The notes beneath the pieces are model-generated. The model made no database searches, was not told the origin of the DNA, and was given only the letters and a program-made list of their open reading frames with translations. From assembly GCA_913020045.1 (NCBI GenBank), contig CAJWBE010000012.1, positions 35,783-99,782 on the forward strand: a stretch of DNA of 64,000 bases, in the 5' to 3' direction. This document shows, piece after piece, positions 39,523-49,110 of the stretch. The stretch comes from an uncultured Oleiphilus sp. (GTDB taxonomy: Bacteria; Pseudomonadota; Gammaproteobacteria; Pseudomonadales; Oleiphilaceae). Positions within the stretch are counted from its first letter, which is position 1, and every line of letters starts with the position of its first letter. The translations under genes were made by a program, and so were the position numbers.

Positions 39523-39795
39523 GCGATTCCTTTTCTACAGACGGGTTCGGATTAAGTAGAGTTTTCCTTCATCGAATTACAAAGATGCTTGAAATTCGAG
39601 TTTATGCAGTCTTTTTGTGGCGTCTACTGGTGTTAAGTATATCAGTGAGGCACTTTGTTAGAAGGGAAGCTCAATTCGACTACTGTTTTTTATACTCACC
39701 TACGGCACCTGAGACAAATTCGATGCCTGAGAATCTGTTGATTAGATGCTTTTGATCTATCTTAGAAAGTGATCATATTTTCAAGTACGTTGGTG

Positions 39796-39833
39796 TGGCA
39801 TGAATAAGCATGTGTTTGGCATGAAATGTCATG
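39796..39833 (+). promoter_or_regulatory. tandem TGGCATGAA repeat upstream of araC-1
   Basis: TGGCATGAA at 39796 and TGGCATGAAATG at 39817; 21-bp spacing. Confidence 0.6.
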
Positions 39834-39955
39834 TTTAAATCTGCTTTCATAAGTTACAAGGCTTACTAAGCCATGCTTGGAATAAGCTTTTTTGATCGTA
39901 GTGATAGTCTTATAAAAATAAAATAGAGTCTGTATGGGCTTAGCGGAGGCAGTTA

Positions 39956-40948
39956 ATGATGGCGAAATCGTATATTCTGACGAGTTGGGTAAATGCATTG
40001 CTTAGCGGCCTGAAAAATGACGGCTGCGATATTGATAAGATATTGATACATGCTGGTGTCGCAGCAGATTCTCTTGATCAAGGTTATTGCTCTTTAAGTA
40101 AACTGCAACAAGTTTTTGATAGCGCTCAACTTATCTATGGCGATTACCTTGGAGTGTCCTCCAATAAAGGTGTGACACCGAGCTCTTTTCAGTCTCTATC
40201 CATATCCATTCTTACCTCGAAAAATCTATACGATGGCTTTTCCTTACTTGCCAAGCATAATCAAATCATAACCAATGTGTTGGATTTTGTTGTCGATGAC
40301 AAGCAGGGCGGACGGTTCGGTTTCTATATAGAAGATGGTTACGAAATTTCCTTACCGTTAGTTGGTGCAGTGTTAGGTCGAGCAATGAGGACAGCAAGTT
40401 TTATTCAGCCAGGTTCCTTTTTAATTACGCATATTTCCTTTGCTTATTCACGTCCAGAAAATGCCGATTCTTATGAAAAATACTTTGGCGCAACTATTGA
40501 GTGGGAGGCTGAGGTTAATGCTGTCTATTTCAATAACAGTATCTTTTTCTCCGATTCAATTCATGCCAATGAACAGCTCTGTCAGAGTGCTGAAAAGTCT
40601 TGGTTGAAGGAAGTCTCGACCAGTCAGCAGCTTGATTTCATGCAACGTGTAAAGACGTATATCTCATCCCATATATCGGAAGGGAGGATTACGGTTCAGT
40701 CTGCTGCTGACCACTTTGATATGAGTGTCAGAACTTTCCAGCGTCGTTTAGATGACAGTCAGATTAGTTTTAGTGATTTAGTGTTAGGTGTCAGACGAGA
40801 TGAGTCAAAAGCGCTCCTTTCCTGCCGTGCTTCTACGGTGACAGAAACGGCATATTCCTTGGGTTTTTCTGATGCAGCTAGTTTTTCCCGAGCCTTTAAA
40901 CGTTGGTTTGGTCTTTCTCCCGAGCAGTATCGGAAGTCGCTCTGTTAA
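39956..40948 (+). CDS. AraC family regulator (arabinose-binding-domain-like N-terminus)
   Basis: C-terminal HTH QSAADHFDMSVRTFQRRLDDSQISFSDLV..YSLGFSDAASFSRAFKRWFGLSPEQYR. Confidence 0.9.
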   Translation: MMAKSYILTSWVNALLSGLKNDGCDIDKILIHAGVAADSLDQGYCSLSKLQQVFDSAQLIYGDYLGVSSNKGVTPSSFQSLSISILTSKNLYDGFSLLAKHNQIITNVLDFVVDDKQGGRFGFYIEDGYEISLPLVGAVLGRAMRTASFIQPGSFLITHISFAYSRPENADSYEKYFGATIEWEAEVNAVYFNNSIFFSDSIHANEQLCQSAEKSWLKEVSTSQQLDFMQRVKTYISSHISEGRITVQSAADHFDMSVRTFQRRLDDSQISFSDLVLGVRRDESKALLSCRASTVTETAYSLGFSDAASFSRAFKRWFGLSPEQYRKSLC

Positions 40949-41043
40949 GCGACTGATATCACCTATTTGAGCATGGTACAAAAGGTTTTTTTTCAGTAGG
41001 TGATATATCTGGCTTCTTCTTTCAATTTTCCAGTTTAGCAGGT

Positions 41044-41078
41044 TGGCACCATTTACCCTGCTGCTTGGCATCTGCTGC
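41044..41078 (+). promoter_or_regulatory. tandem TGGCA repeat upstream of araC-2
   Basis: TGGCACC at 41044 and TGGCATC at 41066; 22-bp spacing. Confidence 0.5.
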
Positions 41079-41217
41079 CAATTCCTTGCTTGTTTTCTGT
41101 GATAGTTTTTCTCAGGCAAGCAACAAAAATAATAGAAACATCGCCTTTTAATTCACTTATCGTTTGTGCTTGTGCGTCTATATATTAGAAGTCGATGGGG
41201 AGAGTTGTGCTTGAATC

Positions 41218-42213
41218 ATGATCGACGAAATATATCCAAGGCTTTTTCTAGGCGTGTTGGCTGATGGAATAGGTAATACCTCACCAGGCTTACAAAAACT
41301 GATCGAGCAACATCGTTACCAAAATACCATCGGGCATTGCTTTGGTTCTTTGGTGAATGCAATTTATAGAGACGACCCTCAATCGGATATTGGTTTAAAG
41401 TACGGTCGTCATTTATGTCCGGAAGTGCTTTGTGACTATTCTCGGCTTATGATGACGTCAAAAGATACGATGGATTTGCTGAGGCTGCTTGAGGAGGTAC
41501 ACCCTTATCATGATGGCAGCTATTATCCTTTTGTTGAAATAAGTGAAGAGCATGTTTCAATTGCTATCGCATTTCCTTATAAGGCGGAAATTACAGACTT
41601 TCAGCGCCGCTTTTGCTGTGAATCTATTTTTGCGTTTACTACAAATGTGTTGAAGCGAATGAGCGGTAAAGAGTTTACGCCTCCTAAGATCCGTTTGGAT
41701 TTTCCTAGACCTTCTTATGCCTCTGAATATGTGTCTTTGTTTGGGGATAATGTTCGATTTGATGCAGGTATTAATTTAATTGAGTTTGAGTCTGACTATC
41801 TCAAAGAAAGCTTGCAGACAAGAGATTCCATTCTTCATCAAACATATCGGGACAAATGTTTATTAGCCGATCATCCGCGAGACAATTTTGTCAAAGCTGT
41901 TGCTTTGAAATTAATTCAGCATCATCCGGAGTCTTTTGGTTGCCCTTATCTGGCAAATTTGATGAACCTTTCTGTACGTGGTTTGCAAAATAGGTTGAAC
42001 AAAAGTGGTGTAACGTTTTCAGAGGTGTCGAGCTGGGTTAGGCGAGAGCTATCAAAAAAATACTTACTTCAGGAAAGGAGAAATGTAGCGTGGACAGGAG
42101 ACCTACTTGGGTTTGAATCGCTCTCGGGTTTCAATCGATATTTTCAAAACACATTCGGAATGAGTGCGAATACATTTGTGAATCGTTATCAGATTCACAA
42201 ATCAAGTGATTAA
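41218..42213 (+). CDS. AraC family regulator
   Basis: NLMNLSVRGLQNRLNKSGVTFSEVSSWVRRELSKKYLLQ..GDLLGFESLSGFNRYFQNTFGMSANTF. Confidence 0.85.
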   Translation: MIDEIYPRLFLGVLADGIGNTSPGLQKLIEQHRYQNTIGHCFGSLVNAIYRDDPQSDIGLKYGRHLCPEVLCDYSRLMMTSKDTMDLLRLLEEVHPYHDGSYYPFVEISEEHVSIAIAFPYKAEITDFQRRFCCESIFAFTTNVLKRMSGKEFTPPKIRLDFPRPSYASEYVSLFGDNVRFDAGINLIEFESDYLKESLQTRDSILHQTYRDKCLLADHPRDNFVKAVALKLIQHHPESFGCPYLANLMNLSVRGLQNRLNKSGVTFSEVSSWVRRELSKKYLLQERRNVAWTGDLLGFESLSGFNRYFQNTFGMSANTFVNRYQIHKSSD

Positions 42214-42233
42214 ACTCAATGCCCTCTTATTTA

Positions 42234-42264
42234 GGCAAAAAAGAAGGCGGCTATAAGCCGCCTT
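42234..42264 (-). terminator. Rho-independent terminator of the GDSL-type gene
   Basis: AAGGCGGCT-ata-AGCCGCCTT with T-run on the minus strand. Confidence 0.8.
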
Positions 42265-42284
42265 AAATTTACGGTTGGGCATTT

Positions 42285-43025
42285 CTATAGTAATGGTTGT
42301 AGTTTTGGCCAGAGCAAGTTTGCAAGTTTGTTTCCACCCGTTGCGTTTGGATGGATATCGTCATCCAGTATGTCTGCTGGGGTCATAACATGCGAAGAGG
42401 CTGTGAACGAACAATTAGCATTCGTCGATACTTCGCACGCATATTCAAGATAGAGGTTTCCAGTATCGACTGCTTGAGACAGGTTCGCATCGCTTCCTTT
42501 TGGATGGTAATAACCAAGGTATAAGACATTTGAGACGCCATCATTCGCCATGTCATCAAGTAGATCGACCGCATCTACATAGGTGTTTTCAACTAACCTA
42601 ACGCAGCGATTGGTGATGTTAGGGCGATACCAGCGAGTGCGGCAGCCGTAAGGGTCTAATGCTTTTGCCGGGATTAAAATATCGTTGCCGCCGCCATTCA
42701 TTACGATTGTTTCAATGTTTGAATCCGTATCTCTTGCATCAGAGTACTGCCGCGTAACTGAGTTAGATAGTATACCGCCTGCTAGTTCGGCAGCGTTCTT
42801 CGTATAGTCGCGGAAAGTCTCCCCGGCCCAAGATTCTAAGTTAGCTTGAATAAAACCATCTTTATCGAAGACTGAATCACCTAGGGTGATAATTTCATTT
42901 CGATCTGCGTTTTCAATATAAGGGTTCCCACCGCTACAGCCGACAATTCCTGTTGCCGTAACTAAGGCAATGCTTAGTCTAACGAGTTGGTTTAGTTTTT
43001 TCTTAATAGATGTAAGTGACTTCAT
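42285..43025 (-). CDS. SGNH/GDSL hydrolase lipoprotein
   Basis: Lipobox-like GIVGCSG; IITLGDSVFDKDG block I; VMNGGGNDIL block III-like; DDDIHPNATGGNKLA block V. Confidence 0.85.
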   Translation of the reverse strand: MKSLTSIKKKLNQLVRLSIALVTATGIVGCSGGNPYIENADRNEIITLGDSVFDKDGFIQANLESWAGETFRDYTKNAAELAGGILSNSVTRQYSDARDTDSNIETIVMNGGGNDILIPAKALDPYGCRTRWYRPNITNRCVRLVENTYVDAVDLLDDMANDGVSNVLYLGYYHPKGSDANLSQAVDTGNLYLEYACEVSTNANCSFTASSHVMTPADILDDDIHPNATGGNKLANLLWPKLQPLL

Positions 43026-43191
43026 AATGTCTCCAGTTTTTTTATTTTCGAATTGGAAGAATCAGATTAATAAAAAATTCCAAAAACTTGGTAAGCCTCC
43101 TGTGCACGAAATGAGCTAAATTGTGCGCGTTGCGTTTTAAACTAAATTCAAAAGGAAAATTGGATCGATTAAAAATAGATGCTTGTTTGCT

Positions 43192-43225
43192 TGGCATGAA
43201 ATGCTGGATCTGCTGGCATGATGGG
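43192..43225 (+). promoter_or_regulatory. tandem TGGCATGA repeat upstream of lipase-chaperone-like gene
   Basis: TGGCATGAAATG at 43192 and TGGCATGATGGG at 43214; 22-bp spacing. Confidence 0.6.
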
Positions 43226-43306
43226 TTAAGTCAAGTGTGATATTTCGAGGTAGCGTTACATAAATCGCCGTGAATAGCTCGGGTCATCATTATTAAGGTA
43301 AAGGCT

Positions 43307-44401
43307 ATGTTGGATAGTTTGATAAAAAATTCCAAGTTTAACTACATGCTTATATTTCTTGGCATCATGGTGGTTTGTGCTGTGGCCTATTATGGGGAGG
43401 TATTGAGTTTTATTGAAGAGAGTTCAGCCACTTCTAATCAAATAGAAACACTTTCTATTGAGCCCTCTAAACAAGCACGCAACTTCAAGGAGTTACCCGT
43501 TGTTTTCGCGCCTCGCGCCGCAAATGATAATGCCAATATCGAAGTCTATCTTACTGAGCTTATTACAACGTTAAAGGCAAATCATGCCAATGAGCAAGGG
43601 GACATTTTGTTTCATGTGCGTTTGAAAGAGATCTACGATGAGCTAACTACGAATTATCCGGAACAGGGTGACGTTTATTTTAAGAAAGTGATTGAGTCTG
43701 CGTTTCCTAAATTTGCTAAAGATATCCTAGCATTGATTACGAAACTTGTGAGCTATGACGAATGGCTGTTACAACATCTACCTGATCTGAATAAGATGGA
43801 AACAAACCATCAGCAGGATCAAGTTTGGCAAAAGCGTTTTGAAATGTTTGGACGAAATGTCGCTGAGAAAATATGGGATATGGAACTACCTGAAGATGAC
43901 GTTCGTTATGACGCGGTTCAGGATACCGTCAACCTCCTGCAAAAGTCTCGAGGGATGGAAATGGAGGATAGAATTACTGCTTTACTGAATACCTTTGACC
44001 AACATTATAGTGACGTTGATGAGCTTATAGTTGAATCAAAAGGCGTGATTGCGCAAACCATTCTGGGGCTCGAAGCGGTACAAGATGAACTGGCTGCGAT
44101 GACTGTGGATGAAAGACAGAAACAAATAAGTGAAATTAGAAGGTCTCTCGCGTTTTCAGAAGAAGACATCGTCTATCTTGCGACACAAGATCTAAAATCT
44201 GAGCGGGATTGGCAAAATGGCAACAAATATATGCAAGAGAGGGAAAAAGTCGTAGCGCAGTTATCAGGTGATGAATTGAACAAAACCTTAGATGCGTTAA
44301 GGGATAAACATTTTCAGCATAGATCGAATACGATCAAAAAAGAGGAAGAACATCTTGGTTTTTTCCGTTACGCCCGTGAAAGGATATATGGTGTTAACTA
44401 A
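43307..44401 (+). CDS. lipase secretion chaperone (Lif)-like membrane-anchored protein
   Basis: N-terminal TM anchor; helical body with RQKQISEIRRSLAFSEEDIVYLATQDLKSERDWQNGNKYMQEREKV resembling Lif repeats. Confidence 0.6.
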   Translation: MLDSLIKNSKFNYMLIFLGIMVVCAVAYYGEVLSFIEESSATSNQIETLSIEPSKQARNFKELPVVFAPRAANDNANIEVYLTELITTLKANHANEQGDILFHVRLKEIYDELTTNYPEQGDVYFKKVIESAFPKFAKDILALITKLVSYDEWLLQHLPDLNKMETNHQQDQVWQKRFEMFGRNVAEKIWDMELPEDDVRYDAVQDTVNLLQKSRGMEMEDRITALLNTFDQHYSDVDELIVESKGVIAQTILGLEAVQDELAAMTVDERQKQISEIRRSLAFSEEDIVYLATQDLKSERDWQNGNKYMQEREKVVAQLSGDELNKTLDALRDKHFQHRSNTIKKEEEHLGFFRYARERIYGVN

Positions 44402-44573
44402 TACTGTTCTCCAATCTCGTTTTCCACAATTTTGCACAGTTCTTACGCGTTGTTACGTGTATGACAAAGTTTTGCATCTCATTTACCTAAAACCGAGCCT
44501 TGTCATTTTAAGGTTAGTTATGGCGTTAGCGTTCGTCCGTTCAAATGTTAACTAGTTCTCATGTTTTTTGAGT

Positions 44574-44605
44574 TGGCGAGTTTAAACAAGTGACTGGCGA
44601 GTTTT
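44574..44605 (+). promoter_or_regulatory. tandem TGGCGAG repeat upstream of PAE-1
   Basis: TGGCGAGTTTA at 44574 and TGGCGAGTTTT at 44595; 21-bp spacing. Confidence 0.55.
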
Positions 44606-44682
44606 TACATGAGGGTGATGGTCAATTTTTAAGCGCTTTTATGTATGGTCTTTGTATCCATAAAATAATAAGGACAAGAAGT

Positions 44683-46692
44683 ATGGCGTTTAAAAAACTT
44701 ATTTCAATTGCGATTCCCTTGATTACTGCTGCAAGCATTTCAACTACGGCACATGCTGATTTAAGCGATGGCGATTATAGTGCCGTTCAAACTCTCTGGA
44801 ATATTACTCATCCACAAGCTGCCAACAATCCTGTTGATGCGCAGCTAAAAGCAGAAATGCCGTTCATGGAGTTTATCGGAAATGATGCAGCAGACGATGG
44901 CTTTAACCCGAAAACCTATCACGTATGGCAAACCATTACCCTAAGTGCCGATCAAAAAGAACATGGTGAAGGGGCTGTTAAATGTGCCAATGGTGACGAC
45001 TATAAATTTATGGTTAAACGTTCCCCGTCGAGCCCAAATATGGTTATCTTCTTCGAAGGTGGCGGCGGCTGCTGGGACTACAATTCATGTTCCCGGACGA
45101 GCGGCGGCCAAACCGAGTCGGGCTTAGTGGGTCAAGGCAACGATCTTCCGACTGACGTCGCTTTGAGAGCTGGAAGCCAGTCATCGTTGTTCACGACTGT
45201 TTTGCGACCAAACTACGCACCTAAAACCAAGAACTGGACCAAAGTTTATCTGCCTTACTGTACGCAGGATCTTGGGGTAGGGAACATCGTTAACAATTAT
45301 CTAAGTGATGATGGTTCATCGACATTCAAAATTAACCAACGCGGCATTACTGTTCAAGGTGCGGTTCTAACCTGGCTTAAAGCAAACCTGGAACAGCCCA
45401 GTCAAATGTTGTTGACTGGGCAGAGTGCGGGCGGTTTTGCGTCTGAATTGCTCTACCATACCTATCGCACTGCACTGCAGCCAGAACAAGGTTATCTCGT
45501 AAACGATGCCGGGCCAATTATGTGGGCACCTCAATCTGACGATTTGTGGGATGGCGTTGACTACGAGTATCCATCTGCGAGAGCGCACCAAAAAGTCACG
45601 CAAGCTTGGAATGCGGAAGCGTTGGTAAATTGGATGGAGAATGAGTCAAATGGCTTGGCTGCAGACCAGCGTTTCGACTTAACCAACATGGGGACAATTT
45701 CTAACTTCTTGTCAGCGCGCTGGCCAGAAGACCGCTTCGCTCTGATTACCTCGCAAAAAGACAACACTATCTCGGGCTTTAGTTACAACAGTTTCTATCC
45801 AGAAGGTCAGTATGAAGATCCAGAGGCACGTGATGCATGGCGTGATGAGAAACGATTGAAGGAAATCGCGCTTAAGCGAGATCAGTTGGATCAACTTGAT
45901 AACTATGGCTACCACCTGCCCGGTTATCGTCCTGTGTTGGGTGGTCATGTCTTGACGGTTCCACTTATTGAAGACAGCACAACCAATGAAGACGATGGCA
46001 ATAATGTGTTTGATTTGGTTAGTAGTGTTTTGAACGACTCCGGCCGTGTTATGGCGTCGTGGGAAGGTGAAATTGGCCTTAACATGGATATCAACGGACG
46101 TTATGACGATTGTGCAAATGAATATTTTCGCATAAGTGGCTCAGGTATGTCAGCGGGTGATGTCTACGGCATTCACGAGGGGTATGAAGATATGGGTGTA
46201 ATAGATTATGCAGAGGTACTCCCCTGTTTGGAAAACACGCATATCGATCCTAACAGTGAATACCCCATCGCGATGAGCGTACTACCGTGGCTAACGTCGG
46301 ATGTTGTGGGCATCGAGGCATTAGGTAGTTTGACCGACTCGGAAGATTTATTCACGCAACAGGTGATCAGTCTGGATAACATTACGGTTCAAGATGCTGC
46401 GGCAATCGCGCAAGCGAATATTGCGGATGCCATTAGTATCGGGCAGGCAGAAAAGGATCGTATCGAAGCGGAAGCAAAGGCCGCTGCGGAGGCTGCTGCT
46501 GCCGAGGCCGCACGAATCGCCGCAGCGGCTAAAGCTGCCGCCGAAGCAGAAGCTGGTCGTATTGCCGCCGCCGCCGAAGCCGCTGCCGCCGAAGCTGCAC
46601 GAATTGCTGCAGAAGCCAAAGCCGCTGCAAAAGCTGCTGCAGATGCGGCTGCCGCGTTGGCTAAGAAACTATGTGGCAGATGGTGTAGATGA
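44683..46692 (+). CDS. pectinacetylesterase/Notum-like serine hydrolase with Ala-rich C-terminal tail (PAE-1)
   Basis: Signal peptide; MVIFFEGGGGCWDYNSCSR; WTKVYLPYCTQDLGVGN; QMLLTGQSAGGFASELLYH. Start at 44683 has an AAGGACAAG ribosome-binding site; ORF track starts earlier at 44590. Confidence 0.85.
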   Translation: MAFKKLISIAIPLITAASISTTAHADLSDGDYSAVQTLWNITHPQAANNPVDAQLKAEMPFMEFIGNDAADDGFNPKTYHVWQTITLSADQKEHGEGAVKCANGDDYKFMVKRSPSSPNMVIFFEGGGGCWDYNSCSRTSGGQTESGLVGQGNDLPTDVALRAGSQSSLFTTVLRPNYAPKTKNWTKVYLPYCTQDLGVGNIVNNYLSDDGSSTFKINQRGITVQGAVLTWLKANLEQPSQMLLTGQSAGGFASELLYHTYRTALQPEQGYLVNDAGPIMWAPQSDDLWDGVDYEYPSARAHQKVTQAWNAEALVNWMENESNGLAADQRFDLTNMGTISNFLSARWPEDRFALITSQKDNTISGFSYNSFYPEGQYEDPEARDAWRDEKRLKEIALKRDQLDQLDNYGYHLPGYRPVLGGHVLTVPLIEDSTTNEDDGNNVFDLVSSVLNDSGRVMASWEGEIGLNMDINGRYDDCANEYFRISGSGMSAGDVYGIHEGYEDMGVIDYAEVLPCLENTHIDPNSEYPIAMSVLPWLTSDVVGIEALGSLTDSEDLFTQQVISLDNITVQDAAAIAQANIADAISIGQAEKDRIEAEAKAAAEAAAAEAARIAAAAKAAAEAEAGRIAAAAEAAAAEAARIAAEAKAAAKAAADAAAALAKKLCGRWCR

Positions 46693-46733
46693 TTGCTTTC
46701 AGAACTATCTGCAATAGCTAAGTTCTCTCAATC

Positions 46734-46768
46734 AAAACACCCGATCTTTGGATAGGGTGTTTTGTTCG
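46734..46768 (+). terminator. Rho-independent terminator after PAE-1
   Basis: AAAACACCC..GGGTGTTTT followed by T-rich sequence. Confidence 0.7.
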
Positions 46769-46877
46769 TTTTAGACGCTAGATATTTATCATTGGAGATT
46801 TAAGGAATAACATAGATAAAATCTTGAAAGCTCAACTATATTGATAGACATTAGGATTAGAGAATGGGTTTCAATTA

Positions 46878-48706
46878 ATGCACCTAAACAAGATAAATCG
46901 GCGCGTCTTTGTCTTAGTAATCTTGAGTATGATGAATGTGGTCGCGAACGGAAGTATTGTCTTGGACTCGCTTGATTATAATCACCGCCTTTCTCAAGGA
47001 ATAGCGTTCTATAAGGATCCAACTTATGCGAAGAGCTATGAAGATATTAAGCAGCTTTCACAAACTGGTTCCTTCACCAGAGTAAAAAAAACGAGCTCTA
47101 TTTTGGTTACCAATCAGAAGCCATTTGGCTTCACATTCCCTTATTGCTTGAACCTTCCATCAATGAAGCAGCTGATGAGCAGCATCTTTTCTTATCCGTA
47201 CGGTATCCTCTGCTTGACCGCTTGACACTATTCTACGAAGTTGACGGGGTAGTGAGTCATCTAGAGTTAGGGGATTTGCTGCCTTTTGAACAACGCATGA
47301 TTAAAACCAATGAATTTGTGTTTCCTGTTACTTTGGAGCCAGGAGTTCCGCTTGATCTATATCTCCGAGTAGAAAGTGAAAGTGCCTTGTCGGTTCCTTT
47401 GTATCTTCATTCAGAAAATGCCTTTATTGAAAGCCAGCAATGGCGTGATGGCTTAAATGGACTGTATGTTGGCGTCGCCTTGGGTCTATGTGTATATAAC
47501 TTGTTTCTATGGTTAGGTGTTCGAAAGCGACTTTATGGTATCTATGTTGTTGCCATCATCAATCTGATTTTATTTAACTCGACCTTAGCGGGTTATGGTT
47601 TCAGGCTCTGGCCTGAGGCCATTGCTTTCCAACAAATTAGTATATATTTCTTTAGTATTACCGCAGGTGTGTCTGTGTGCTTCTTTGGTATGGCTTTTTT
47701 AAAGACCAAGAAACGCGATCCCAAAATGCACAAGATTCTTCGCGTATCTGTTACCGCATTTATTTTAACTATTCCTCTGATTATGGTTTTACCAGGGATT
47801 CTAGCCGCGAAAATCAACAGTTTGGTGATGATAGTGGGTGTTTCTTTGTTGTTTATCGCTGCAGTGCGCAGCACACTGAGTGGCTTTTCGCCCGCAATAT
47901 ACTATTTGATCGGCCAAGGAGCGGTATTAGCCAGTGTGATTTTTGTCGTGCTTTCATCTCAAGGGCTTATCTCTTATTTTTATTTATCTCCCGAAGTTAT
48001 GAAGGCGAGCTTAGCTTTCGAGTTAATTTTCTTTTCAATCGCATTAACGAGTTTGGTCAACAATGAGCGATTGCTTCGTGAAAAGGCACAAGTTGCAGCC
48101 GTTGATGCCAAGCAAGCTTTGCTAGAATCTCAAGTAAGAATTAACCAAGAACTTGATGATTTAGTTAGAGAGCGTACTGAAGCTTTGGAAAAAGCGAATC
48201 AACGCTTAGAGGAGTTAAATAATTCCGACGAACTCACCGGCTTGGGAAACCGTCGGTACCTAAATCATGCTTTGCCCAACGAATTTAATACAGCGTATCG
48301 CAACAGAACGAGCCTTGCGGTTCTAATGTGTGATATTGATTACTTCAAGAAACTTAATGATGATTATGGTCACCAGGTCGGGGATCTTTGTTTGTCTGAA
48401 GTGGGTCGTGTTCTTCATGATAGTTTAAGGCGTCCACCCGATTTATGTTTCAGATATGGTGGTGAAGAGTTTCTCGCGTTGTTGCCTAATACGGATTTAC
48501 AAGGGGCCAAACTCGTCGCAGAAAACATAAGGAAAAAAATCGAATCCATGGTGATCAATGCACCAAGCGGCGATATCAGAATCACGATTAGCATTGGTGC
48601 ATATGCAGAAATCCCAGAAAATCGTGATGCGCATGAACAGTTGATGAAAACAGCAGACGAAAATCTTTACAAAGCCAAAGAGCGAGGCAGAAACTGCGTC
48701 GTCTAG
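46878..48706 (+). pseudogene. 7TMR-DISM-type diguanylate cyclase (GGDEF), frameshifted in N-terminal region
   Basis: N-terminal 46878-47091 continues in the 47144-48706 frame (ELYFGYQSEAIWLHIPLLLEPSINEAADEQHLFLSVRYPLLDRLTLF); C-terminal DELTGLGNRRYLN, RYGGEEFLALLP (GGEEF). Confidence 0.85.
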
Positions 48707-48862
48707 AATGATAAGGCGATAAATTAGGCTGCTAACCAATTCTTAGTGCTGGCTATATGTCCCGGCTTTCTCTTTCTCAGTATGTTAATAAGTGTCAAAC
48801 ATATTGAGCAATAATTGACCAGGCAGTCTTCTTTAAACTATTTTCGAACAACGGATATTATT

Positions 48863-48899
48863 TGGCGCTAAATCGCACAAGGCTGGCATATTTTCGCAT
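48863..48899 (+). promoter_or_regulatory. tandem TGGC repeat upstream of PAE-2
   Basis: TGGCGCTAAATCGCA at 48863 and TGGCATATTTTCGCA at 48884; 21-bp spacing. Confidence 0.55.
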
Positions 48900-49110
48900 G
48901 GAGTCCTGTTAGGTTTATCGCTATTATAAATGTGTTAAATAAATAGCACGCCAAACCGCAAGGAATTGCGGGACGGAAAGCTACGAGTCCTAGCGCGTCA
49001 TTGTGATGTGAAGGATAGTCGGGCCGCCTCTTGAAGCTGAGCAAGCTTTCACCAGACGAATTCCGCCAGACGTGTTGCCCTTTAAGAATAAACGAGATAG
49101 GCAATACAAG

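Noticed and set aside
40566-40590. ATGAACAGCTCTGTCAG as another TetR operator
   Set aside because: Inside araC-1 coding sequence and right half-site is broken; likely chance.
43101-43130. TGTGCACGAAATG / TGTGCGCG pair (21-bp apart) as a further operator for the GDSL gene
   Set aside because: Half-site is TGTG rather than TGGC and points away from the minus-strand gene; too weak to include.
46389-46619. Antisense Ala/Ser-rich 76-aa ORF
   Set aside because: Mirror of the GCN-rich low-complexity tail of PAE-1; a codon-bias artefact.
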